Source of the DNA: JAQTRU01 sp041645555
Lineage (GTDB): Bacteria; Patescibacteriota; Patescibacteriia; Patescibacteriales; JAQTRU01
Reading direction: 5' to 3'
DNA: 64,000 nt
Assembly (NCBI GenBank): GCA_041645555.1
Contig: JBAZPX010000001.1
Coordinates: forward strand, 1-64,000
The position numbers and the translations under genes are program-made. Below the pieces are notes generated by a model. The model made no database searches. It saw only the letters and a list, made by a program, of their open reading frames with translations, and was not told the origin of the DNA. Below, piece after piece: positions 33,643 through 40,723 of the stretch; positions within the stretch are counted from its first letter, which is position 1, and each line of letters starts with the position of its first letter.

Positions 33643-34185
33643 ATGAAAACAACGATGGTTATGTTGTTAGCGGCCATTTTTATGGTCTTGGGAGTTTTCC
33701 CCGCTTCTAGCGACGTAAGCATTATTGTTTGGGCCGATCTTTCAAAGATAAAAACTGTATCCGAAAATAGTGTTTATTCGGAGGAAGTTATTTTTGAAGA
33801 CGGGAAAGCGGTTTGGCAAGGGTATGGCAAGTTCTATTTTGCCTTCTATAATGAGAAGGCTCTAAAAGATTTAGTCCAAGACGATTCAACCAAAGTTTTT
33901 CTCGCTCCTTACGGAGAGGGAGTTGTACCTTCTTTTGGTAATCTGTACATTGTTTTAAAGAATATTTTCGGGAGCGTCGGAACCGAGACTTACGGCCTTG
34001 AGGCCGAGACTTTTTACGTCTGGCCGGTTAAGTTTCCGGCCCCGTTAATTAGATTGAAAGATTCAGACGGAGCGGTTAGCTACAAAGGCATCGCGCCTTT
34101 CGGGGACGGCGCGATAGAAACAATGAAGGCAAGCGGCCGGCGGATAACGAAGAATTTCTTTGCGTCTTTAAAAATGCGGAAATAA
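33643..34185 (+). CDS. Secreted protein, unknown family (A)
   Basis: 180 residues. Signal peptide MKTTMVMLLAAIFMVLGVFPASS; the mature part is a mixed alpha/beta domain without cysteines or further membrane helices. A strong Shine-Dalgarno (AAGGAGG, 7 bases upstream) precedes the ATG and a good terminator follows. No family recognised. Its expression signals and secreted nature match those of the next gene and of the gene at 8026, unlike the poor ribosome sites of most native genes here. Confidence 0.7.
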   Translation: MKTTMVMLLAAIFMVLGVFPASSDVSIIVWADLSKIKTVSENSVYSEEVIFEDGKAVWQGYGKFYFAFYNEKALKDLVQDDSTKVFLAPYGEGVVPSFGNLYIVLKNIFGSVGTETYGLEAETFYVWPVKFPAPLIRLKDSDGAVSYKGIAPFGDGAIETMKASGRRITKNFFASLKMRK

Positions 34186-34198
34186 AAAGAGCTTTTTT

Positions 34199-34232
34199 GA
34201 AAAGAACTGTTCGAGGGCAGTTCTTTTTTATT
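34199..34232 (+). terminator. Terminator after secreted protein A
   Basis: AAAAGAACTG (34201-34210) pairs with CAGTTCTTTT (34219-34228), followed by TTATT. Confidence 0.85.
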
Positions 34233-34243
34233 TTGGGAGTTGT

Positions 34244-34271
34244 TGATAAATATATTGAAATATGCTACATT
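34244..34271 (+). promoter_or_regulatory. Promoter of secreted protein B
   Basis: TTGATA (34244-34249), a 16-bp spacer and TACATT (34266-34271) with TG two bases ahead (extended -10). The leader to ATG 34367 is about 90 bases. Confidence 0.5.
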
Positions 34272-34366
34272 ATTGCATCAATGCTCGTTAATAATATTCT
34301 TTATTTTATATAGAAGAGTTATTCATTAATTCCTCTTCTTATATTTTCCCTTCCAAGGAGGGTGTC

Positions 34367-35020
34367 ATGAAGGCAGCCAAATTTCCGTCCATCATCGTTG
34401 TTATCATCGCGGTTTTTTTCACGGCGACCGTTCAGCCGGAAAGTCTGAACGCCCAAGCGGAAAGTCTGAACGTGGTGATCAAGGGCCTGAACTCGGACGA
34501 GACCTATCTGGTCACGTCGGTACTCAAATCCCACAAACTTCCCATTTCCACCCCCGTGGTGATCGAAAAGAGAGTAATAAGGGCTGATTGGAACGGCAAG
34601 CAAAAAGAATTCGATTTGATCAAGGTGACTATTCAGACGAAAGTTGGAAAATTCGTCGGTAATGTGGATAGCAGGAACTATCCGCAAATTCCGGGCGAGG
34701 AGTATTACGGGCTTCTCCAGTTGGCCTTGACGTACGCCTGCGTGGGTCCGGAAAGGGCTCGGCTTGAGGCGAAACTGGACGCCGTTTTTTCCAAGATCAG
34801 TGAAAAGGTGGCCAGAGAAGCAAAAGATCGGGGCTATTCCGTTGTTTTTCAGAAGCGGAACTGTGGAACCGCGGAAGTTATGTTCACAGTCAACGGGATT
34901 TGGTGTAAGGTTGACTATTGGCCGGAAGGTAATAAACCCCCCGCTTACTCCATGGTCCGGAACAATACAATAGAACCTGTGGCTGGATTGGATGCCATTT
35001 TCGCATCCATCCCGAAATAG
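34367..35020 (+). CDS. Secreted protein, unknown family (B)
   Basis: 217 residues. Signal-peptide-like N-terminus (MKAAKFPSIIVVIIAVFFTATVQ), a short direct repeat AESLNAQAESLN, then an alpha/beta domain with three cysteines. A strong Shine-Dalgarno (AAGGAGG) and codon use much richer in G and C than the neighbours suggest horizontal origin. No family recognised. It has its own promoter and terminator, so it is a one-gene cassette next to the similar gene at 33643. Confidence 0.7.
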   Translation: MKAAKFPSIIVVIIAVFFTATVQPESLNAQAESLNVVIKGLNSDETYLVTSVLKSHKLPISTPVVIEKRVIRADWNGKQKEFDLIKVTIQTKVGKFVGNVDSRNYPQIPGEEYYGLLQLALTYACVGPERARLEAKLDAVFSKISEKVAREAKDRGYSVVFQKRNCGTAEVMFTVNGIWCKVDYWPEGNKPPAYSMVRNNTIEPVAGLDAIFASIPK

Positions 35021-35040
35021 CTTGAATAAATCAAGCGACC

Positions 35041-35085
35041 CCCCGGAGAGTCCTCTCAAAAAGGATACTCTCCGGGTGTTTTTTT
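35041..35085 (+). terminator. Terminator after secreted protein B
   Basis: CCCGGAGAGT (35042-35051) pairs with ACTCTCCGGG (35067-35076), then TGTTTTTTT. Confidence 0.9.
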
Positions 35086-35122
35086 ATCCAAAATAGAAAT
35101 AAATTTCTAACAAGGTAAACCC

Positions 35123-35151
35123 TTGCGAAAGCCAGGTAATATTGATAAGAT
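35123..35151 (+). promoter_or_regulatory. rmuC promoter, leaderless
   Basis: TTGCGA (35123-35128), a 17-bp spacer and TAAGAT (35146-35151). ATG 35158 lies six bases after the -10 box. Confidence 0.55.
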
Positions 35152-35157
35152 AAAAAC

Positions 35158-36258
35158 ATGCCAAGCCAATTAGCGACATTCTTATTAATAATTTTGATTC
35201 TCGGGGTAATCGCTATTATCCTTCTTTTACTGCGTAAAAAAACCGAAAACGGGGACGGAGAGAAACTCGTGACGATGATGGAAAAATTGTCGCAACTAGC
35301 TGAACAGAACAAAGAATTGCGCCAAACAATGGACAGCAAATTATCGGAAACTCACCGGGCAACGCAGGAGCAGTTCGGCCAAGCTACGAAAATTATTCAG
35401 GGTATCACCGGCCAGTCAGCCAAGCAAATCGCCGATGTCGTGGCGGGGCTTACAAAACTCGAAGAAACCAACAAGCAAGTGGTTAATTTTTCCGCGCAAC
35501 TCCAAAATTTGCAGGATATTTTAAAAAATCCCAAACAGCGGGGAATTTTAGGCGAGTATTATCTTGAAACGCTTTTAAAGAATGTTTTGCCTCCGGGAAG
35601 CTATCAAATGCAATATAAGTTTAAAAATGGAGACATAGTCGACGCGGTAGTTTTTGTCAAAGATAAAATTATTCCCATTGATTCTAAATTTTCTTTAGAA
35701 AATTATAATCGCCTGGTGGAAGAAAAGAATGAAACCGAAAGAGCGCGACTGGAAAAGATATTCGTTAATGATTTAAAAATGCGCATTAAGGAAACGGCAA
35801 AATATATAAAGCCGGGAGAAAAAACCATGGATTTCGCTTTCATGTTTATTCCGCACGAATCAATTTATTATGATTTATTGGTAAATAAAGTTGGCATGCT
35901 CCATGACGAAGATACCAATAGTTTAATCCAGCGGGCCGCTGGGGAATATAAAGTAATTATTGTGTCGCCTACGTCATTTTTGGCTTATTTGCAAACCGTC
36001 ATGCAGGGGCTTCGCGCTATGAAAATCGAAGAAAGCGCCCAAGAAATCAGGAAGGGAGTGGAAAAATTGGGCCGGCATTTGTACGGCTACGATGAATATT
36101 TTAAAAAGGTTGGTTCCAGCCTTTCAACCACCGTAAGCCACTATAATAACGCCCATAAACAGTTTAATTTAATTGACAAGGATGTGGCAAAAATAACTGG
36201 CGGAGAAGAAAAAATTGAGCCGATGATTTTAGACAAGCCAAAATCCGAAGAATTATAA
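35158..36258 (+). CDS. rmuC: RmuC-family DNA recombination protein
   Basis: 366 residues: an N-terminal membrane helix (FLLIILILGVIAIILLLL), a coiled coil (to ~115), then the RmuC nuclease-like core with KQRGILGEYYLETLLKNVLP, DAVVFVKDKIIPIDSKFSLENY and FMFIPHESIYYDLL. RmuC proteins limit inversions between short repeats, which is relevant in this repeat-rich genome, though the mechanism is not settled. Length is normal. Probably translated from a leaderless message; the nucleotidyltransferase gene follows by 11 bp. Confidence 0.93.
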   Translation: MPSQLATFLLIILILGVIAIILLLLRKKTENGDGEKLVTMMEKLSQLAEQNKELRQTMDSKLSETHRATQEQFGQATKIIQGITGQSAKQIADVVAGLTKLEETNKQVVNFSAQLQNLQDILKNPKQRGILGEYYLETLLKNVLPPGSYQMQYKFKNGDIVDAVVFVKDKIIPIDSKFSLENYNRLVEEKNETERARLEKIFVNDLKMRIKETAKYIKPGEKTMDFAFMFIPHESIYYDLLVNKVGMLHDEDTNSLIQRAAGEYKVIIVSPTSFLAYLQTVMQGLRAMKIEESAQEIRKGVEKLGRHLYGYDEYFKKVGSSLSTTVSHYNNAHKQFNLIDKDVAKITGGEEKIEPMILDKPKSEEL

Positions 36259-36269
36259 ATTGCAAAAAC

Positions 36270-37223
36270 ATGGAACCCAGAGAGATTAAAACTGAAAAAA
36301 ATGCGGCGGAGGCAATTGTGGAGACAATTGCTTTTTTTGACTTATTCTCTTACCCCCTAACCGCTTTTGAGATTTGGAAATATATAAATATAAAATCCGA
36401 ACTGGGCGAAGTTTTGGAAGTTTTAGAAAAACCCGCCTCTGTCCCGCTCGGCGGGACTACGGCGGGCAAGGACGGATTTTATTTTTTAGCTGGCCGGGCA
36501 GAGATTATGAGGGAAAGAATGGCGAGATATAATTATACGGATAAAAAATTTAATCGGGCAATTTTACTCTCCAGAATTTTTAAATTTATTCCCTGGATAA
36601 AAATGGTCGCGGTTGGGAATATCATCGGAGCGCATAACTTAAAAAAAGAAAGCGATATAGATCTGTTTATTATCACGGAGAAAAACCGGATTTGGCTAAC
36701 CAGATTTTTTTGCGTGCTAATAACAAAAACATTGGGGTTGCGTCCGAAACCCGAAGAAGCCAGGGATAAAATTTGCTTAAGTTTTTTTATTAGCGAGGAA
36801 GCGATGAATTTAGAAAAGTTGATGCTGGCCGGCGGGCGAGATACATATTTTATTTATTGGCTGGCGGGGTTAGTACCGATTTATGACAAGGACGATATTT
36901 ATAATAAGTTTATAAAAGCCAACGTCTGGCTTAAAAATTATTTGCCTAATTGGATGGCCGGAGAAGTTAATTACCGGCGGGATGCCGGAAAAAGTTTTTC
37001 CCGGTTTTACCGCGATGTGGTTGATATGTTTTTCGGCGGGCTGGAAAGAAGAATTAAAGAAATTCAATTGGAAATAATGCCGAGACAAATAAAAGACATT
37101 ATGAATATGGACAGCCGGGTGGTGGTTGATGACAGAACAATAAAACTTCATGTTAATGACAGGAGAGAGGAATACGAAAATAAATTCAGAATTAAGAATA
37201 AAGAATTAAGAATTAATTTATGA
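36270..37223 (+). CDS. Nucleotidyltransferase-fold protein
   Basis: 317 residues. After a winged-helix-like N-terminus (FFDLFSYPLTAFEIW), the motif VGNIIGAHNLKKESDIDLFI gives the G-S and D-x-D of a polymerase-beta-type nucleotidyltransferase. Substrate unknown; similar proteins are common in Patescibacteria near surface-polysaccharide genes. Residues ~54-69 (PASVPLGGTTAGKD) are encoded by a dispersed GC-rich hairpin repeat. The stop TGA overlaps the ATG of the O-antigen-ligase gene (ATGA), so the two are translationally coupled. Confidence 0.75.
   Translation: MEPREIKTEKNAAEAIVETIAFFDLFSYPLTAFEIWKYINIKSELGEVLEVLEKPASVPLGGTTAGKDGFYFLAGRAEIMRERMARYNYTDKKFNRAILLSRIFKFIPWIKMVAVGNIIGAHNLKKESDIDLFIITEKNRIWLTRFFCVLITKTLGLRPKPEEARDKICLSFFISEEAMNLEKLMLAGGRDTYFIYWLAGLVPIYDKDDIYNKFIKANVWLKNYLPNWMAGEVNYRRDAGKSFSRFYRDVVDMFFGGLERRIKEIQLEIMPRQIKDIMNMDSRVVVDDRTIKLHVNDRREEYENKFRIKNKELRINL
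36433..36474 (+). repeat. GC-rich hairpin repeat inside the nucleotidyltransferase gene
   Basis: CCGCCTCTGTCCCGC...GCGGGACTACGGCGGGCAAG is an interrupted inverted repeat with the same GGCGGGCAAG-like tail as the gyrA and queA inserts, translated in frame. Confidence 0.65.
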
Positions 37224-38623
37224 AAGTTGTAAGTAAAATCATAGAATATGGTCTGTATTTGTTGGTTTTTTTGCTGCCCTGGCAGACGCGCTGGATTATT
37301 AGGGCCGGGGAGACGGAATATACGACCTATAGTTTGTATGGAACAGATATAATTTTACTTATAGTTTTGTTATTGTTTGTTGTTCTGAAATGTCAAATGT
37401 CAAATGTCAAATGTCAAACAAAATCCCAAATCCAAAATCCCAATTTTCAAATCAAAAAATTTTGGTACTTTGTGGGGTTGGTTGACTTATTTGTTTTTAT
37501 TTCCATATTTTTCGCGAATGATAAGTGGTTGGCTCTATATAAATACGGCTGGTTTTTGCTGGGAGTAGGGTTATTTTGGCTGATGACGAGCGCGAACTAT
37601 AATAAGATAAAACTGATTTGGGCTTTGTTGGCGGGAATTTTTTTGCAGGCCGGTCTTGGTATCTGGCAATTTTTATCCCAATCAAGCTTTGCCAGTAAGT
37701 GGTTGGGAATGGCGCTCCATAATCCGGCTGAACTCGGTGTTTCGGTCGTGGAAACTTTTGGGAATAATGGAATAGGAGAAAGATGGCTTAGGACTTATGG
37801 GGGACTGGATCATCCGAATATGCTGGGAGGAATTTTGGCGATAGGTGTTTTGCTTTTGATTGGATATCTGATCAAAAAATTTTCAATTTTCAATTTTCAA
37901 TTTTCAAACAATTCTAAAATTTTCAATTTTCAAACAAATGCTAAATTATTGTATTATTTTATTATTTTATTATTTTTGTTAGCGTTGTTTTTTACTTTTT
38001 CCCGCGGAGCGTGGGCTGGGCTGTTGGCTGGAATATTTTTGTTATTATTTATATTTTTAATTAAAAAAGATTTTTTGAAGCAGAGGGAATTATTAAAGAT
38101 AATTTTAGTCGGGGGAATTTTGATTTTTTTCTTGTTTAGCTTTTACGGCAATTTAGTTTTGACGCGCTTATCGCAAGACACTAGGCTGGAAATAAAATCA
38201 ACCGAAGAAAGAATGGCGTCTTTTTCTGAAGCCAAGATTATTATAAAAGATAATTGGCTTTTTGGAACAGGAATCGGCAATTATACTTTAGCTTTGGAAA
38301 AAAATAATCCCGGTCAAGAAAAATGGAATTATCAGCCGGTTCATAATGTGTTTATATTAGTCTGGGCGGAAGTGGGATTCTTGGGACTTTTAGGATTCTT
38401 GGGACTTTTAGGATTCTTGGGATGGAGTTTGATGAGGAAGAAAAAATATTTTGGGTTGTCTATTCTTATCTCTTTAGTTATAATGATGATGGTTGACCAT
38501 TGGTATTGGAGTCTGCATTTCGGGATTTTATGGTTCTGGCTCTTGGCCGGACTGATGCTGACTAATACTGACCAAGGCGGACTCGGGCGGACTGACGCGG
38601 ACTCTGGGCCTATTGCAAATTAA
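37220..38623 (+). CDS. O-antigen ligase (Wzy/WaaL)-like membrane protein
   Basis: 467 residues, about 10-12 hydrophobic helices. The conserved WaaL/Wzy_C region is visible: the loop with TYGGLDHPNMLGGILAIG, the helix ending FTFSRGAWAGLLAG, and GTGIGNYTLAL...PVHNVFILVWAEVG. Such proteins join or polymerise glycans at the outer face of the membrane. Two hydrophilic stretches (near residues 57-74 and ~221-241) come from translated TGTCAAA and TTTTCAA repeats, and GFLGLLGFLGLLGFLG near residue 395 from a triplicated 18-base repeat. Coupled to the upstream nucleotidyltransferase. Confidence 0.85.
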   Translation: MKVVSKIIEYGLYLLVFLLPWQTRWIIRAGETEYTTYSLYGTDIILLIVLLLFVVLKCQMSNVKCQTKSQIQNPNFQIKKFWYFVGLVDLFVFISIFFANDKWLALYKYGWFLLGVGLFWLMTSANYNKIKLIWALLAGIFLQAGLGIWQFLSQSSFASKWLGMALHNPAELGVSVVETFGNNGIGERWLRTYGGLDHPNMLGGILAIGVLLLIGYLIKKFSIFNFQFSNNSKIFNFQTNAKLLYYFIILLFLLALFFTFSRGAWAGLLAGIFLLLFIFLIKKDFLKQRELLKIILVGGILIFFLFSFYGNLVLTRLSQDTRLEIKSTEERMASFSEAKIIIKDNWLFGTGIGNYTLALEKNNPGQEKWNYQPVHNVFILVWAEVGFLGLLGFLGLLGFLGWSLMRKKKYFGLSILISLVIMMMVDHWYWSLHFGILWFWLLAGLMLTNTDQGGLGRTDADSGPIAN

Positions 38624-38639
38624 ATAGGAATATTATAAT
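38613..38639 (+). promoter_or_regulatory. Possible promoter of the 23S-like RNA
   Basis: TTGCAA (38613-38618) and TATAAT (38634-38639) with a short 15-bp spacer; transcription would begin near 38646. Confidence 0.4.
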
Positions 38640-38649
38640 ATAAAATAAA

Positions 38650-38973
38650 TCGCACCTTATAGTGAGCCAGTCGGAGAGAAAACAAGAGTGATTCCCTTAT
38701 GAAGCATCGGCGAGCGTCTTTAGCATCGCCTAAAAGCCGTGATGCGATCTCGGTCTTCTAATACGAGAAAATGGGGAACAGCCCAAACCAGTTAATATTC
38801 TGGGGTCGTAGGGTCCTTGGCTTTAGAGTTAAAAGTCGGGAGTGATCCCGGCCTCTACAGGGAGACCCTGAGTAGGAGACTTCGGTCTCTGAATTTGCCA
38901 CGTTAAAGTGGTAAGGCTAAACGAGACTGGCTCTCTTGTTTTTGAGGCGTTCTGCTTGCGGAACGCCTCTTTT
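38650..38973 (+). ncRNA. Free-standing RNA resembling part of 23S rRNA domain I
   Basis: Blocks match 23S domain I in order: GGAGAGAAAACAAGAGTGAT (38673), GGCGAGCG (38709), GGGGAACAGCCCAAACC (38773), CTGGGGTCGTAGGGTCC (38799), ACCCTGAGTAGG (38865) and GTGGTAAGGCTAAA (38908). By memory this equals roughly nucleotides 230-440 of E. coli 23S. Helices are intact: AGGGTC/GACCCT, TAGAG/CTCTA, GTCGGG/CCCGGC, GGAGAC-TTCG-GTCTCT and GCCAC/GTGGT. GAGCCAGTC (38664) and GACTGGCTC (38925) close the whole structure. A hairpin-forming segment (38717-38768) replaces the usual link between GGCGAGCG and GGGGA. The universal GGACCA loop is missing. A strong terminator ends it, so it is not part of a 23S gene here. 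Confidence 0.7.
38944..38973 (+). terminator. Terminator of the 23S-like RNA
   Basis: GAGGCGTTC (38944-38952) pairs with GAACGCCTC (38961-38969) around TGCTTGCG, followed by TTTT. Confidence 0.85.
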
Positions 38974-39020
38974 AATTGTATTCTTGGTATAAGAGGGATT
39001 AGAGCGGACTGCACCACTTT

Positions 39021-39200
39021 GTCATTGCGAGGAAGGAGCCGGGGCGACTGACGAAGCAATCTCGGGTTAGCTGAAAAAACAAGATAATTAAGAATAAGCT
39101 ATTTGTTAAAATTAATGTTGATAATAAGTGTTTAATTAAATTAAATGTTACACTTTTAAACCAGAGATTGCTTCGTCGTGCGACTCCTCGCAATGACAGG
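39021..39200. repeat. Second inverted pair of GTCATTGCGAGG elements
   Basis: The left unit 39021-39063 (GTCATTGCGAGG...GACGAAGCAATCTC) and right unit 39164-39200 (AGATTGCTTCGTCG...CTCGCAATGACAGG) are inverted and bracket about 100 AT-rich bases. Same arrangement as at 21008-21177. Confidence 0.85.
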
Positions 39201-39265
39201 AGGAAAGGGATTTCTCACATAATATAAATAGTATAATAGAATCTCAATAATCTTAATAAGAATTT

Positions 39266-40528
39266 ATGTATAAACAAAAAAAATTAAAAAACGGTTTAAA
39301 TTTAATAACCGTGCCCATGACCGGGACGAAAACCATAACGATTTTGGTAATGGTTAAAACCGGGTCTAAATATGAAAATAAGAAAAATAACGGCATTTCC
39401 CATTTTTTAGAGCACATGTTTTTTAAAGGAACGAGAAAGCGGCCGACGACTTTAGCGATTGCCGGCGAACTTGATAAAGTTGGAGCGGAATTTAACGCTT
39501 TTACTTCAAAAGAATATACGGGCTACTTCGTAAAGGTTGATAGTTCAAAGATAAAATTGGCAGTTGATATTGTGAGCGACATGCTCTTAAACTCTAAATT
39601 CGACCCAAAAGAAATTGAGCGGGAAAGAGGGGTAATTATTGAAGAAATAAATATGCGCCACGACAACCCCATGATCCATATTGAGGACGTTTTTGAAGAG
39701 TGCCTTTACGGCGACAGTCCGGCCGGCTGGGAAGTGATCGGGGAGAAAAAAACTGTCTTGAAACTATCTCGGCAGGATTTACTTAATTATATAAAATCGC
39801 AATATGGAACGGGTAGCGTAATTATCTGCTTAGCCGGCAATATTAAGGGCGGTAGTGAAAAGTTAATCAGCCGTTATTTTTCCCGTTTAGGAAAAACAGA
39901 TTTTAAAGATAAAGTAAAAATAAAAGAAAAGCAGGCAAAGCCGCAAATTAAGATTTATTATAAAAAAACCGGGCAGGCCAATATTTCTTTGGGGGTAAGA
40001 GGAATTCCGGTCGGCCACAAGGATGAATTTATTTTAAAAGTTTTATCTATTATTTTGGGCGGATCAATGAGTTCCCGCCTGTTTACGGAATTAAGGGAAA
40101 GAAAGGGTCTCGCTTATTACGTCCGGACCCAGGCCGAGTTTTACACGGATAGCGGCTATTTAACCACGCAGGCCGGCGTGCCGGTCGGGAAAGTTACCGA
40201 AGCCATAAAAATAATTTTAGCTGAATATAAAAAGCTGAAAGATGCCTTAGTGGGCGGCAAAGAATTAAAAAGAACTAAAGATTTAATCCGCGGCCGCTCG
40301 GTAATAAAGCTAGAAGCGTCTGACGATATGGCCGGCTGGTATGCGGAGCGGGCAATTTTGGAAGGTAAGGTTTTACCGCCGGATAATTTTTTTAGAAAAA
40401 TAGACGAGGTAAAGGCCAAAGATATAAAGGCCGAAGCGAAAAAGATTTTTGTAAACAAATGTTTAAATTTAGCCATCATCGGGCCGTTTAAAGATAAAAA
40501 AAGATTTGAGAGGATTTTAAAGTTTTAG
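39266..40528 (+). CDS. M16 family zinc protease (insulinase-like)
   Basis: 420 residues, the length of a single-chain M16B peptidase. The inverted zinc motif HxxEH is at His46-Glu49-His50 (SHFLEHMFFKG), with the third ligand in the RGVIIEEINMRHD helix. The C-terminal homologous domain carries the R/Y pair (GSMSSRLFTELRERKGLAYYV). Family members degrade peptides in the cytosol or process precursors; bacterial ones form dimers. No signal peptide. The gene stands alone after a repeat pair and is followed by a probable terminator at 40549. Confidence 0.93.
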   Translation: MYKQKKLKNGLNLITVPMTGTKTITILVMVKTGSKYENKKNNGISHFLEHMFFKGTRKRPTTLAIAGELDKVGAEFNAFTSKEYTGYFVKVDSSKIKLAVDIVSDMLLNSKFDPKEIERERGVIIEEINMRHDNPMIHIEDVFEECLYGDSPAGWEVIGEKKTVLKLSRQDLLNYIKSQYGTGSVIICLAGNIKGGSEKLISRYFSRLGKTDFKDKVKIKEKQAKPQIKIYYKKTGQANISLGVRGIPVGHKDEFILKVLSIILGGSMSSRLFTELRERKGLAYYVRTQAEFYTDSGYLTTQAGVPVGKVTEAIKIILAEYKKLKDALVGGKELKRTKDLIRGRSVIKLEASDDMAGWYAERAILEGKVLPPDNFFRKIDEVKAKDIKAEAKKIFVNKCLNLAIIGPFKDKKRFERILKF

Positions 40529-40548
40529 ATTTAGCAAGATGAAATATT

Positions 40549-40579
40549 AGAGGAGAGGCCTCTGGCGTTTCTCTTTTTT
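40549..40579 (+). terminator. Probable terminator after the M16 protease
   Basis: AGAGGAG...TTTCTCT forms an imperfect stem with an inner GCC/GGC, followed by TTTTTTTAT. Confidence 0.55.
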
Positions 40580-40623
40580 TATTTGCTGATTTAATGATTA
40601 TTAGCTATGATTATAGTATGGAC

Positions 40624-40708
40624 CCGCCTCCGTCCCGCAATTTTGCGGGGCTTCGGCGAGGAAAGCCCGCCTTCGTTTTTCAACTTAATTTAGGGGCTTC
40701 GGCGAGGC
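40624..40708. repeat. GC-rich repeat upstream of the UvrD fusion
   Basis: GCCTCCGTCCCGCAATTTTG, then CGGGGCTTCGGCGAGGAAAG, followed 40 bases later by a second GGGGCTTCGGCGAGGCAAG. Same hairpin-plus-AAG-tail style as the repeats inside gyrA and queA. Confidence 0.65.
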
Positions 40709-40723
40709 AAGAAACCAAACAAA

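Noticed and set aside
38640..38980. Decayed 23S pseudogene
   Set aside because: Considered, but paired helices, a self-closing stem, a novel hairpin and a dedicated terminator suggest a structured RNA; the pseudogene reading remains the main alternative.
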